Part shown: in pieces, positions 50,948 to 60,670 of the stretch
Position numbering within the stretch: the first letter of the stretch is position 1
How the letters are laid out: every line of letters begins with the position of its first letter
Assembly (NCBI GenBank): GCA_964351595.1
Contig: CAYGOT010000011.1
Coordinates: 35,337-99,336 of the forward strand
Reading direction: 5' to 3'
DNA length: 64,000 nt
From: UBA6059 sp964351595
Lineage (GTDB): Bacteria; Bacteroidota; Bacteroidia; Cytophagales; Cyclobacteriaceae
Translations under genes and position numbers: made by a program
Notes under the pieces: generated by a model
What the model was told of the DNA's origin: nothing
Seen by the model: only the letters and a program-made list of their open reading frames with translations
Database searches by the model: none

Positions 50948-51985
50948 CTAATGATGCTCCTCTACGGCCTGACCGAAGTACATGGCTGACAAAAGAGTAA
51001 AAACATAAGCCTGTAATAATGCCACAAACAGCTCGAGCAAGTTCAGTAAAGAAGCCAAAACTGTAGCAGCTACACCAACTGCAATACTCTCAGCGATGAA
51101 TGTCAGACTTATAATACTTAATATAATGATGTGACCCGCCGTGATGTTCGCGAAGAGTCGAACCATCAATGAAAATGGTTTCGTAAAGATACCTATGATT
51201 TCAATAGGCCATAGGATAAGATAAAGTGGGAACTTTGCCAGCCAGCCCATGCTATTACCCATAGGGTCTAATATATGTGCCCAATAAGCTTTGCGGCCCG
51301 ATGCAAGTGTAATGATCAAACTAGCTACAGCCAGCACCATGGTTACCGCGATGTTCCCTGTCAGGTTGGCTGCTGCAGGCAGAAGGCCTAATAAGTTGCC
51401 AAACCAGATGAAAAAGAAAAGTGTCAACAAATAGGGTAAGTACCGCTCGTATTTAGGGCCGATATTAGGCTTTACGATTTCGTCCCGGACGTATATGATG
51501 ATTGGCTCAAAGAATGACTGGATTCCGGTAGGTGCCTTACCAACGTTCTTCTTATATCCGCTAGCTACAGACATGAAAATCAAAATCATGACCAATGCAT
51601 TGATAAATAAGAAGAAGACATTCTTGGTGATCGAGAAGTCCATCACATGCTCTCCACTGGCTAACGCAATGTGCTCATGCTCCATTACATATCCATTGTA
51701 GGGTACTACTTCGTGATCAGCGTTGTAAAAGTTGCGCGAAGAAAAAATATCCAGACCTTTTTCCTCTGAGTAGATGATTACCGGTAGGTGCACTGTCAAA
51801 CCGTGAAAAATCTCCCATGAATGCGCATCCATGATGTGATGATTGATCATCTCACTCGGGTTGAAAGTGCCATCTCCGTCCGACCCTTCAGCGTGTAAAA
51901 CACCGGCTGTGAACAATCCGAAAATTGCCAATAAAAAACTGACCTTCAAAAGCTTAGTGATTGACACGGTTTTATGTAAGTGCAT
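50948..51985 (-). CDS. atpB: ATP synthase subunit a
   Basis: A 345-residue membrane protein. The C-terminal half holds the stator channel with the essential Arg in KPFSLMVRLFANITAGHI. The N-terminus is extended by ~110 residues with a signal-like helix (LLKVSFLLAIFGLFTAGVLHA) and a hydrophilic periplasmic stretch (including NHHIMDAHSWEIFHG), a feature of Bacteroidota AtpB and absent in E. coli. The extension's role is unknown. Confidence 0.94.
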   Translation of the reverse strand: MHLHKTVSITKLLKVSFLLAIFGLFTAGVLHAEGSDGDGTFNPSEMINHHIMDAHSWEIFHGLTVHLPVIIYSEEKGLDIFSSRNFYNADHEVVPYNGYVMEHEHIALASGEHVMDFSITKNVFFLFINALVMILIFMSVASGYKKNVGKAPTGIQSFFEPIIIYVRDEIVKPNIGPKYERYLPYLLTLFFFIWFGNLLGLLPAAANLTGNIAVTMVLAVASLIITLASGRKAYWAHILDPMGNSMGWLAKFPLYLILWPIEIIGIFTKPFSLMVRLFANITAGHIIILSIISLTFIAESIAVGVAATVLASLLNLLELFVALLQAYVFTLLSAMYFGQAVEEHH

Positions 51986-52003
51986 TGGCTGTAAATTACC
52001 CCC

Positions 52004-52372
52004 TCAATTGCGCCGCAAGTTAGACAATACGGTATATATTTCAAAGACTAAGTAAATCAAATAGACTGCCAGAAACTGCGCCATTAAGGTCTTCATATCG
52101 GTGAATTTGGCCACAAACAACACAGCAATGAAGAACAGTGAAGTTAAGAAGCGAAAGGTGATGGTTCCCAGTGCGTAAATCGGTGATTCCCAGTTTGTTT
52201 TTTCTGCTAAGTCTATCAGCCAGGCTATGACCAACGACTGCAGAAAAAAGAAGAGGATCAAAGCAGGAAACTGGTTATGCAATATCGACCCAAAAACCGG
52301 ATCATTGGCCAGATAATAGACTGCTAGCAGCGTCAAGGCGATAGCTATAGATCCGATAAGGTATTTTCTCAT
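52004..52372 (-). CDS. AtpI-like small membrane protein
   Basis: A 122-residue protein starting MRKYLIGSIAIAL, with four helices (about 4-22, 35-58, 70-92, 98-115). The position between atpZ and atpB is that of atpI, whose product helps c-ring assembly or cation uptake. Sequence similarity to E. coli AtpI is weak, so the assignment rests on topology and context. The start overlaps the atpZ stop by 4 bases (ATGA). Confidence 0.65.
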   Translation of the reverse strand: MRKYLIGSIAIALTLLAVYYLANDPVFGSILHNQFPALILFFFLQSLVIAWLIDLAEKTNWESPIYALGTITFRFLTSLFFIAVLFVAKFTDMKTLMAQFLAVYLIYLVFEIYTVLSNLRRN

Positions 52373-52605
52373 GACCCGAACTTCTTGAGAAGGTAGAAGA
52401 TGGTGGCTGCCACCGAAAGAAATGTAGAAAGCAAAAGTATCCACGGGAATGCGGGATCCACAAATTCATTGAGGTAGTAACCCCCTCCTATGATGATCAG
52501 GTTGAGCGACAGCAGCTCAAAGGTGATACCGGATAATTTAGCGTAGCTATGGTCTGGCTCAGGATTGGGCTTTGAGGAGGGGTGCTTGTTGCTCTGGTTC
52601 TCCAA
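52369..52605 (-). CDS. atpZ: AtpZ/AtpI-family F0F1 accessory protein
   Basis: A 78-residue protein: a hydrophilic N-terminus (~23 residues, Pro/Ser/Lys-rich), then two helices (GITFELLSLNLIIIGGGYYLNEF and PWILLLSTFLSVAATIFYLLKKF), the AtpZ hairpin. AtpZ forms a complex with AtpI and acts in Mg2+/Ca2+ uptake or assembly of the ring. The start is 47 bases inside the bactofilin gene, tying the shape gene to the atp operon. Confidence 0.8.
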   Translation of the reverse strand: MENQSNKHPSSKPNPEPDHSYAKLSGITFELLSLNLIIIGGGYYLNEFVDPAFPWILLLSTFLSVAATIFYLLKKFGS

Positions 52606-52984
52606 TTTTGATCTCCTTTATTTTGACCCCCATCTTACATCCACCATTGAAGGTAGCTCCGGATTCCACAATCAGCTTGTTAGTAATGATATCACCATTG
52701 ATCACGGCGGATGGTTTTAGCACCAGGAGTTCTGAAACTTCAACAGTACCCATCACTTGTCCAGCGATCTCGGCATTTTGAGCGAGTATGTTTCCTTCCA
52801 CATTCGAGGAATGACCCATCACGGCTTTTGACTTGGTCTTGAGGTCACCAATAATCTTCCCTTCTACTCTGATGTTTCCATAGGTTTCAATGTTCCCGGT
52901 TATCACCGTCCCTTTACCAAAAATATTGCTCGAACCACCTGATTCCTCTGACATCTTCTTCTTGTCTTCTTTCGTGTTAAACAT
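52559..52984 (-). CDS. bactofilin (polymer-forming cytoskeletal protein)
   Basis: A 141-residue protein whose core is a bactofilin beta-helix: NIFGKGTVITGNIETYGNIRVEGKIIGDLKTKSKAVMGHSSNVEGNILAQNAEIAGQV continuing in short repeated turns. Short disordered tails flank it (Glu/Ser-rich start; AP-rich end). Bactofilins polymerise at the membrane and recruit cell-wall enzymes. It follows the M23 peptidase gene by 13 bases, a recurring pair (for example CcmA with Csd1 in Helicobacter). Confidence 0.9.
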   Translation of the reverse strand: MFNTKEDKKKMSEESGGSSNIFGKGTVITGNIETYGNIRVEGKIIGDLKTKSKAVMGHSSNVEGNILAQNAEIAGQVMGTVEVSELLVLKPSAVINGDIITNKLIVESGATFNGGCKMGVKIKEIKIGEPEQQAPLLKAQS

Positions 52985-52997
52985 CTTAGCTAGTTTT

Positions 52998-53861
52998 CTA
53001 AAAGGATATAAACTCTGATGGATTCAGAGGATTACCGTTATACCATATCTCAAAATGCAAATGAGGGCCGGAAGTTAGTTCTCCTGTATTTCCGATTATT
53101 GAAATAATATCACCTGCGCTAACAAAGCTACCGACGTTTTTCAATAAATCCGAATTGTGCTTGTACACAGAAATCAGGTTGCTACGATGTTGAACCGCTA
53201 TTACGTACCCGGAATCCTGAGTCCAAGAGGAGAAAATGACTGTGCCATCAGCAACGGATTTGACGGGCTCATCCTTCTTAGCTACTATATCGATCCCATA
53301 GTGGGCTGTCTGAGCATTAAACTCATCCGACACAATTCCATTGTCAATCGGTTGGAATAGATACAAGTCTTGCAATTCTCCGGAATATTCAGTCCTAACG
53401 GAAAGAAGCTCAACTCCTGCTTCCTCGAACTCCCTCCTGAACTGCTCATCAATCGGATCAATCTGAGGTTCTTCTTGAATCTCAGACGAACTAAGCTCAG
53501 AATCCTTGAATGAAGATTCCAGCATTATAGTGGAGTCATTACCCGATAATACACCCTTGATATTCTGAATAAACTGATCCTTTATGGCTACCTCGACCAT
53601 CAGGGAGTCTACCGATTGCGATAGCTCAATCACCTGGCGATTGGCTTCAAGCTCGGCTTGTCTTGGATCAAACCACGCTCCCAGCACTGTGGTGGCCAGG
53701 TAAAAAGATAATCCGGACATGATCAGGAAGACTACAAAAAAGATCAGCACCACCTTGGCGAGGTTAAAGCTGATGGTCTTCTTCTCCGCGAAGTTCTCCT
53801 CGCTTCGAATGATCATCAAATATTTGGTAGTTAGCCAGTTAGAAAGGGTTTTCTTAACCAC
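52998..53861 (-). CDS. M23-family (LytM) peptidoglycan endopeptidase, membrane anchored
   Basis: A 287-residue protein: an N-terminal cytoplasmic segment, a membrane helix (about 33-58, VVLIFFVVFLIMSGLSFYLATTVLGAW), a helical linker, and a C-terminal LytM domain. Zinc motifs are complete: HYGIDIVAKKD (H-x-x-x-D), and HLHFEIW; H at VQHRSNLISVYKH aligns with the third site. It cleaves peptide cross-links in the periplasm and, with the bactofilin, probably governs cell shape. Confidence 0.88.
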   Translation of the reverse strand: MVKKTLSNWLTTKYLMIIRSEENFAEKKTISFNLAKVVLIFFVVFLIMSGLSFYLATTVLGAWFDPRQAELEANRQVIELSQSVDSLMVEVAIKDQFIQNIKGVLSGNDSTIMLESSFKDSELSSSEIQEEPQIDPIDEQFRREFEEAGVELLSVRTEYSGELQDLYLFQPIDNGIVSDEFNAQTAHYGIDIVAKKDEPVKSVADGTVIFSSWTQDSGYVIAVQHRSNLISVYKHNSDLLKNVGSFVSAGDIISIIGNTGELTSGPHLHFEIWYNGNPLNPSEFISF

Positions 53862-53886
53862 GGGTCTTGGTTTTATTCAATAGTGG

Positions 53887-53894
53887 CAAAAATA
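53887..53894 (-). promoter_or_regulatory. candidate -7 promoter box for the M23-bactofilin-atp transcript
   Basis: On the minus strand this reads TATTTTTG, matching TAnnTTTG, 25 bases before the M23 start. No convincing -33 box is seen at the expected distance. The surrounding region 53880-53935 is strongly AT-rich. Confidence 0.3.
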
Positions 53895-53967
53895 TATATT
53901 TATAAATCGCGTTGAGAATTATTATATTATTTGTCATAAGTTTACTTGCTCCAATTGTAGCTATTGC

Positions 53968-56544
53968 GTGGTATTAAACGAATCCAAATCGTTTTGTTTT
54001 CTTGTCTTTTTGACAGTCCTGATTTCTTGCTCCCCATACAAGAAAAATATACCCAGTAAGGTATTTCATAATACCACTGCGCACTATAATGCCGTCTTTA
54101 TCGCCAAAGAGAAAATTCTTGAAATTGAGAACACCCTTGCTCAGGGGTATCAATGGAATTACAATAAGATCCTGCCCATTTTCCCTCAGTTTGATTCAGC
54201 CGACGCGGCAGGTTTTGCTCAACTCACAGAGGACTGTATCGAAAAGGCCTCCATTGCCATTCAGCGACACCCCAATTCAAAATGGGTAGACAACAGCTAC
54301 AATTTGGTGGGGCTGGCGCGGTTTTACAGTATGGATTTTCCTAATGCCATAGAGACTTTCAAGTATGTCAATACCAATGGGGAAGGTGATGATGAGCGTC
54401 ATGAGGCGTTGATTTCGCTCATGCGCACTTTTGTGGAGGCCGGAGAGCTCAACAATGCAGAAGCGGTATCAGACTTTCTAAAAAGGGAGAAGCTAAATAA
54501 GCAAAACTTAAAAACACTCTATCTCAACCGAGGGTATCTCTATCAAAAGAGGGAAGACTATAACAGCATGGTCAGCAACTTGAATCGAGCTGAACCACTC
54601 CTCATGGCAAAAGATGAGCCAGCCAGGATACACTTCATCATAGGTCAGGTCTATCAGGAACTGGGCTTTGAGTCTGAAGCCTACAATAATTATAATGAAT
54701 GCCTTAAAAAAAATCCCCCTTATGAGCTATCGTTCTACGCCAAGTTAAATATGGCCCAAGTGACCCAGCTTGCTAACCCTGGAGACCTAAAAAAGGTTAG
54801 GAAGTATTTCCGAGGATTGCTCACTGACGAAAAGAACAAGGAATACAAGGATAAGATCTATTATGAGATGGGCAACTTCGAGATGAAGCAGGGGAATCTT
54901 ACTGAGGCCATTGGGTTCTATGAGGCCTCAGTCCAGGCTAGCGTTAACAATAATCGGCAGAAGGCTTATTCCTACTTGAGCCTATCGGAAATCTACTATG
55001 ATAGCCTCGCTGATTATCGAATATCAAAGCTCTATTATGATTCCACTCTCCAAAACATGCCAAAGGACGAGGAAATATATGCTGCGATTGAGGAAAGACA
55101 GCAAATCCTGGAAGATTTCGTTAAGCAAATTGACATTATAGAAACTAATGACAGTTTGCTGTATTTAGCCTCGCTAGATACAGCTTCACTTTATACGCTC
55201 CTGGATGGTTACATCGCAGAGCAAACCGAGAAGGAAGAGGAAAGAAAGCGAAAAGAAAAAGAGCAGAAGAATCGACCCACTTCATTTTCGGTATTTGATC
55301 AAAATCAGGGTAATCTGATAAGCACGTCAAGCAACGATGCTACGTGGTATTTTTACAACAGTGCCGCAATTAGTCAGGGTTCAGCAGAATTCAACAGAAA
55401 ATGGGGAAACCGAGTGCTTGAGGATAATTGGCGCAGATCATCTAAAGAACAGACCATTATAGCCAATAATACTCCTGTAAATACGGGAGCGGATGATGGC
55501 AAAGCCAACAAAAAAGATGAGGAATCCGCCGAAAATGGGTTGTCAAGAGAATCTTTGGTTGCAACTATACCTTATGATGAGGCACAGCAGGCGAGTTTAC
55601 TAGCGGAAGTAGAAGAAGCACTTTATCAACTGGGTACAATTTATTATTTCCAACTTAAGGAAAAGCAGTCGAGTTCCGTCACATTTGAGCAGCTCTTGTC
55701 ACGCTTTCCCGAGACTGTATATGCTCCGGAAGTCCTGTATGAACTGTATCTGATTTATGAAGACCTTGATCAGCCCGAGGATCGTCAGAGAAATAGAGAA
55801 TTATTATTAAATAACTATCCTGAATCGATCTATGCAAAGCTTATTCTCAATCCAAACTATCGGGAAGAAAGCCAGGCTATAAGCAGCCAACTCAAAAAAG
55901 TCTATGAGAAAAGCTATGCTCAATACCGTGCAGGGGAATATGACAAGGCTTTAGCAAGTGTAAATGCCTCTTTGGAGCAGTATCCTGACAATGAATTCTC
56001 GGACAACCTTGATCTATTAAAAATATTGATTATTGGGAAAACGAGTGACGTGTATAAGTATCAATATGAGCTCAATAATTTCATTAAGAATTATTCCGAA
56101 AGTGAACTCGCCCCATATGCACAAACGCTTGTCAAGGCTAGTGAAGATTATCAAATTAATCTGTTCAATAGTGCCAAAGCCAAGTTCATTAAGGATTTTG
56201 ATCAAAAACACTACTTCGTATTGGTTTACAAGCCTGAAGACGACATGGCTGAAACCATACCTGAGCTGATGGATCAATTTATCGAGCGTAAATATGAAGA
56301 TGCCAATCTAGTAGTAGGTAACCTGATACTAGATGCGGATCATTCTATCATTCTTGTCAATGAGTTCCAGAACAGAACTTCGGCTGAAGAGTTCTTTGAA
56401 GACTTCAGCTCCGGCAATGAGCTCTTTGACAATTATGTCAGCACAAAATTTGATAACTTCGTTTTGACTTATGACAACTTCAACATCTTCTATCAAACTA
56501 AGGATGTAGAAGCCTACAAGAAGTTTTTCAAGGAAAACTATTAA
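53968..56544 (+). CDS. porW: type IX secretion TPR lipoprotein PorW/SprE
   Basis: An 858-residue lipoprotein (signal with lipobox VLISC, Cys20). The family's N-terminal signature SKVFHNTTAHYNAVFIAKEKI is followed by many TPR helices (about 60-370) and a low-complexity Lys/Glu segment (about 420-435, EKEEERKRKEKEQKN). A second TPR block and a C-terminal domain follow (about 740-858, including YFVLVYKPEDD). PorW/SprE is needed for type IX secretion and gliding and links to PorN (GldN) at the outer membrane; gldN is 4 kb away here. The start is GTG, there being no usable ATG before the lipobox. Confidence 0.82.
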   Translation: MVLNESKSFCFLVFLTVLISCSPYKKNIPSKVFHNTTAHYNAVFIAKEKILEIENTLAQGYQWNYNKILPIFPQFDSADAAGFAQLTEDCIEKASIAIQRHPNSKWVDNSYNLVGLARFYSMDFPNAIETFKYVNTNGEGDDERHEALISLMRTFVEAGELNNAEAVSDFLKREKLNKQNLKTLYLNRGYLYQKREDYNSMVSNLNRAEPLLMAKDEPARIHFIIGQVYQELGFESEAYNNYNECLKKNPPYELSFYAKLNMAQVTQLANPGDLKKVRKYFRGLLTDEKNKEYKDKIYYEMGNFEMKQGNLTEAIGFYEASVQASVNNNRQKAYSYLSLSEIYYDSLADYRISKLYYDSTLQNMPKDEEIYAAIEERQQILEDFVKQIDIIETNDSLLYLASLDTASLYTLLDGYIAEQTEKEEERKRKEKEQKNRPTSFSVFDQNQGNLISTSSNDATWYFYNSAAISQGSAEFNRKWGNRVLEDNWRRSSKEQTIIANNTPVNTGADDGKANKKDEESAENGLSRESLVATIPYDEAQQASLLAEVEEALYQLGTIYYFQLKEKQSSSVTFEQLLSRFPETVYAPEVLYELYLIYEDLDQPEDRQRNRELLLNNYPESIYAKLILNPNYREESQAISSQLKKVYEKSYAQYRAGEYDKALASVNASLEQYPDNEFSDNLDLLKILIIGKTSDVYKYQYELNNFIKNYSESELAPYAQTLVKASEDYQINLFNSAKAKFIKDFDQKHYFVLVYKPEDDMAETIPELMDQFIERKYEDANLVVGNLILDADHSIILVNEFQNRTSAEEFFEDFSSGNELFDNYVSTKFDNFVLTYDNFNIFYQTKDVEAYKKFFKENY

Positions 56545-56553
56545 CCTCATTTA

Positions 56554-58833
56554 ATGAAAAAGCATCTCTCTAAAATCATCCCAATTCTTTGGGTAGTTTT
56601 TGTACTTGGGGTTTTGTCAGCCCCAGCATTTATCTACTCGGTGAGGGTTGACCTATTTGGGTTATACGGCGGCCTTCCATCCCTCCAGGACTTAGAGAAG
56701 CCTGATCCTGAGCTGTCTTCAGAGCTTTACTCGGCAGACGGCCTGCTGTTAGGTAAGTATTTTAGACACAATCGGACTCCTGTCAACTATAGAGAACTAT
56801 CTCCAAAGCTCATTGAGACTCTTCTGGTCACGGAAGACATTCGTTATACGGAACACTCAGGAATTGACTTTCGTGGATTAGGCAGGGTACTGGTATACAG
56901 TTTATTGCTCGGAGAGAACGCGGGAGGAGGTAGCACCATTACGCAGCAGTTGGCTAAGAACTTGTTTCGTACAAGAACGGATCAGTTTAAAGGCACTCTT
57001 AGTAATGTTCCCGGTCTTAGGATGCTCATTGTAAAGGTTAAGGAATGGATCGTAGCAGTCCGACTGGAAAAGTTTTACACTAAGGAGGAGATTATGGCCA
57101 TGTACCTCAATACTGCAGAATATGGCAGTAATTCCTATGGAATACGAGTGGCCGCTCAAACCTACTTCAACAAGCTCCCTAGTGAACTGGGGTACAATGA
57201 ATCAGCGATTCTCGTTGGACTCCTCAATAAACCAACGAGATATAACCCCGTTTACAACCCCGAATTCGCAAAGGAAAAAAGACAAGAAGTACTGTATAAT
57301 CTTCAAAAGTACAATCGCATCAGTGCCGAAGAATTTGATTCATTAAAGACGGCTGATTTCGGCCTTCAGTACCAGGTAGCCGGACACAATGAAGGCCCAG
57401 CCACCTACTTCAGGTCAGTGATTCGTAATTTTCTAATGGATTGGTGTGCTGAGCACGGATATGATCTTTTTGATGATGGTCTAAAAATATATACCACAAT
57501 AGACAGTCGTATGCAATCCTATGCTGAGCAGGCTGTCGAAGAACATATGTCCGCTCTTCAAAAGATTTTTGATGAACACTGGGAGGGCAGAAACCCTTGG
57601 ATAGATACAGACGGGAAAGAAATCCCAAATTTTGTGGAGCAAGCCATCAAACGCACCGATATCTATAGAGGTCTGGTCAAACAATATGGGGAGGACTCTG
57701 ATTCAATAGACGTTATCCTCAATAGACCCAAGCCTATGACGGTGTTTTCATGGGATGGGGAAAAAGACACAATCATGAGCCCTGTTGATTCGCTCAAGTA
57801 TTATAAACGTTTCCTTCAGGCGGGATTTATGTCAATGGATCCCCATAGTGGTCATATTAAGGCTTGGGTAGGTGGAATAGACCATAAATACTTTAAGTAT
57901 GATCACGTAAAGCAGGGTCGAAGACAGCCTGGCTCCACGTTCAAGCCATTTGTGTATACCGCAGCTATCGACAATGGCTATTCTCCTTGCTATCCAGTCA
58001 TAGATGCCCCAGTAGTCTTCGATATGCCGGGGCAAGATCCGCCTTTCTGGCAGCCAGATAATGCAGAAGGAAGATGGTCAGGCGAAACCATGACCATACG
58101 CAGAGCAATGGCCAGCTCAGTAAACTCAATTACGGCCTTTATGATGAAGAAAGTAAGTCCTGAAACTGTTGTCAATTACGCCAAACAAATGGGGATAACC
58201 AGCCCATTGGAGGCTGTTCCTTCACTGTGCCTGGGCGCAGGCGGAGATGTGTCTATTTTTGAGTTAGTTGGTGCCTACAGCACATTCGTGAATAAGGGTG
58301 TCTGGACAGAGCCAACCTTCATTACCAGGATTGAAGATGAGAATGGTGCCGTACTACAAGAGTTCGTGCCCAAAAAGGTCGAAGCTCTCAATGAGGAAAC
58401 AGCTTATCTAATGTTACATATGCTAAGAGGTGCGACAGAGGAAGAGGGCGGTACCGGCAGAGGCCTAAGTTGGGAACTCAAAAGTGGTAATGAAATCGGT
58501 GCAAAGACAGGTACAACCCAAAATGCGTCCGATGGCTGGTTTATGGGAGTGACTAAAGATTTAGTATCGGGTTCCTGGGTTGGCGGTGATGACCGCAGTA
58601 TTCATTTTCGTAGTTGGGTGCTTGGCCAGGGAGCACGTACGGCCATGCCCATTTGGTCTAAGTATATGACGAGTGTATACGCTGATAAAGATTTGGGGAT
58701 AACTAAAGGGCCATTTGATCAGCCTATGCGAGAACTGAGTATAGAAATTGACTGTGATCTTTACGATCAAACTAGTGTTACCGACACTTTGAATATCAAT
58801 TTTGACAATATCAATGAGGATGACATATTCTAA
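56554..58833 (+). CDS. class A penicillin-binding protein (PBP1A type)
   Basis: A 759-residue bifunctional enzyme: N-terminal membrane helix (about 8-30), GT51 glycosyltransferase with catalytic Glu E94 in TEDIRYTEHSG, GGSTITQQLAKN, and EKFYTKEEIMAMYLN. The transpeptidase domain has S461-T-F-K464 (PGSTFKPF), S522-V-N, and K651-T-G. It polymerises and cross-links peptidoglycan. It lacks the long C-terminal tail of E. coli PBP1A. It follows porW by 9 bases and precedes uvrC by 2, suggesting one transcript. Confidence 0.94.
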   Translation: MKKHLSKIIPILWVVFVLGVLSAPAFIYSVRVDLFGLYGGLPSLQDLEKPDPELSSELYSADGLLLGKYFRHNRTPVNYRELSPKLIETLLVTEDIRYTEHSGIDFRGLGRVLVYSLLLGENAGGGSTITQQLAKNLFRTRTDQFKGTLSNVPGLRMLIVKVKEWIVAVRLEKFYTKEEIMAMYLNTAEYGSNSYGIRVAAQTYFNKLPSELGYNESAILVGLLNKPTRYNPVYNPEFAKEKRQEVLYNLQKYNRISAEEFDSLKTADFGLQYQVAGHNEGPATYFRSVIRNFLMDWCAEHGYDLFDDGLKIYTTIDSRMQSYAEQAVEEHMSALQKIFDEHWEGRNPWIDTDGKEIPNFVEQAIKRTDIYRGLVKQYGEDSDSIDVILNRPKPMTVFSWDGEKDTIMSPVDSLKYYKRFLQAGFMSMDPHSGHIKAWVGGIDHKYFKYDHVKQGRRQPGSTFKPFVYTAAIDNGYSPCYPVIDAPVVFDMPGQDPPFWQPDNAEGRWSGETMTIRRAMASSVNSITAFMMKKVSPETVVNYAKQMGITSPLEAVPSLCLGAGGDVSIFELVGAYSTFVNKGVWTEPTFITRIEDENGAVLQEFVPKKVEALNEETAYLMLHMLRGATEEEGGTGRGLSWELKSGNEIGAKTGTTQNASDGWFMGVTKDLVSGSWVGGDDRSIHFRSWVLGQGARTAMPIWSKYMTSVYADKDLGITKGPFDQPMRELSIEIDCDLYDQTSVTDTLNINFDNINEDDIF

Positions 58834-58835
58834 CT

Positions 58836-60638
58836 ATGCCTACTCCTCCCCATCTCAAGAACTCACTTGAGGTTCTTCCTCATCAGCCCGGAGTTTACAA
58901 ATTCTATAATGTTGAGAAAGATCTAATTTACGTTGGCAAGGCGAAAGACCTTCGAAAAAGAGTCTCTAGCTACTTTACCAAATCAACTGGACACAATCGT
59001 AAAACGCATAGATTAGTTTCTGAAATTCAAAGCCTGGACTATGTAGTAGTCAATTCAGAGTTTGATGCCCTTCTGCTGGAAAATAATCTGATAAAGGAGA
59101 ATCAACCAAAATACAATATCCTTCTCAAGGATGACAAGAGTTTCCCTCATATTCTGATAACCAACGAGAGGTTTCCAAGAATTTTCTCGACTCGCAGAAT
59201 AATCAAAGACAAAGGTGAGTATTTCGGGCCTTATGCGAGTGTAAAGGCCATGAATAATGTCTTAGAACTAATTCGAAAAATTCACAACGTTAGGACTTGT
59301 AAACTCGACCTTACTAAAAAGAATATCGATGCTGGCAAGTTTAAAGTTTGCCTGGAATATCATATCGGCAATTGCCTGGGGCCCTGTGAAAACCTTCAAT
59401 CAGTTGAGGACTACTCTGAAGATATCCAACAAGCAAAATATATCCTTAAAGGCAATCTTAGCCTAGTAAGAAACCATTACCGTGCTAAAATGTCAACTGC
59501 AGCTAAAGAGCTACGCTTTGAATTAGCAGAGGTTTATAAAAACAAACTTGATACCCTCGATAAATTTCAGGCCAAGAGTCTTATCGTTAACAACAAGTTA
59601 ACAGAGGTCGATGTGTTTACAATCAAGTCGGAAGAGAAGCGTGCCTTTATCAATTATCTCAAAATCATCAACGGCATGATCAACGCCATGGAAACATTTG
59701 AGGTGAGTAAAAAACTTGACGAGACTAATGACGACATCTTATCACTGGTCATTTTTCATGCCCGTGAAAAATATAAAAGCAAAAACAACTTAGTGCTAAC
59801 CAACTTATCGCTGGAGTCGTGGGATCCTGCAATAACCATTACAAAACCGAAAATTGGGGACAAGAAAAAACTTTTGGAACTGTCACTTAAGAACCTCCTG
59901 CAATATAAAAAGGATCGAATCGATATTATTTCAAATAAAACTAACCATGTAGATCGCATACTTAATCAGATGCAATCGGATCTTAAGCTGACAACTCGAC
60001 CCGAGAGGATCGAATGCTTCGATAACAGCAATATCCAAGGAACAAACCCTGTGGCATCCATGGTATGTTTCATTAACACTAAACCAGCTAAGAAGGAGTA
60101 TCGACATTACAAAATCAGAACAGTCACTGGTCCTGACGATTTCGCATCAATGAAAGAAATAGTACTCCGGCGATATACAAAAGTCATTGCAGAAGCCCTT
60201 GATCTACCAGACTTAATAGTCATTGACGGAGGCAAAGGTCAGTTAAATGCAGCCTTAGAAGCCTTGGCTGAATTAAACCTAATTGGTAAGGTTCCAGTAA
60301 TAGGCATAGCCAAAAGGTTAGAAGAAATTTACTATCCGGGAGACCAATTCCCCTTATATATCAACAAGAAATCTGAAACGCTACGAATCCTTCAGCACAT
60401 AAGAGATGAAGCTCATAGATTCGCAATAACATTTCATCGGGATTTACGCAGTAAGGGGAGTTTGACATCAGAGCTAGATAAAATCGATGGAATTGGACCG
60501 AAAACACGAGAGCAATTACAGAGTCATTTCAATGGTAAATCTCAGATCAAAAAAGCATCAATCACAGAACTTTCACAGATAGTTGGTCTGGCTAAAGCCA
60601 AAAAAATCGTAGAGTACTGGCACAAAAAAGGGGACTAA
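58836..60638 (+). CDS. uvrC: excinuclease ABC subunit C
   Basis: A 600-residue protein with a GIY-YIG nuclease domain (GVYKFYN...LIYVGKAKDLRKRVSSYF, residues 19-48), a Cys-containing linker (KVCLEYHIGNCLGPC), a UVR motif (near 210-235), an RNase H-like C-terminal nuclease domain (IECFDNSNIQGTNPVASMV, IDGGKGQLNAAL) and a tandem HhH end (LDKIDGIGPKTREQL). It makes both incisions in nucleotide-excision repair. Its 3' end carries the terminator of the opposing gldLMN operon. Confidence 0.96.
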   Translation: MPTPPHLKNSLEVLPHQPGVYKFYNVEKDLIYVGKAKDLRKRVSSYFTKSTGHNRKTHRLVSEIQSLDYVVVNSEFDALLLENNLIKENQPKYNILLKDDKSFPHILITNERFPRIFSTRRIIKDKGEYFGPYASVKAMNNVLELIRKIHNVRTCKLDLTKKNIDAGKFKVCLEYHIGNCLGPCENLQSVEDYSEDIQQAKYILKGNLSLVRNHYRAKMSTAAKELRFELAEVYKNKLDTLDKFQAKSLIVNNKLTEVDVFTIKSEEKRAFINYLKIINGMINAMETFEVSKKLDETNDDILSLVIFHAREKYKSKNNLVLTNLSLESWDPAITITKPKIGDKKKLLELSLKNLLQYKKDRIDIISNKTNHVDRILNQMQSDLKLTTRPERIECFDNSNIQGTNPVASMVCFINTKPAKKEYRHYKIRTVTGPDDFASMKEIVLRRYTKVIAEALDLPDLIVIDGGKGQLNAALEALAELNLIGKVPVIGIAKRLEEIYYPGDQFPLYINKKSETLRILQHIRDEAHRFAITFHRDLRSKGSLTSELDKIDGIGPKTREQLQSHFNGKSQIKKASITELSQIVGLAKAKKIVEYWHKKGD

Positions 60639-60648
60639 CAGTCCCCTT
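60624..60648 (-). terminator. intrinsic terminator of gldLMN, inside the uvrC 3' end
   Basis: AAGGGGAC at 60628-60635 pairs with GTCCCCTT at 60641-60648, loop TAACA. On the minus strand a T-run follows (forward A-run 60624-60629). It overlaps the last codons and stop of uvrC. On the plus strand only TTC follows, so it is weaker for uvrC. Confidence 0.8.
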
Positions 60649-60670
60649 CAAAGCAAGTTATCCCTTTACT

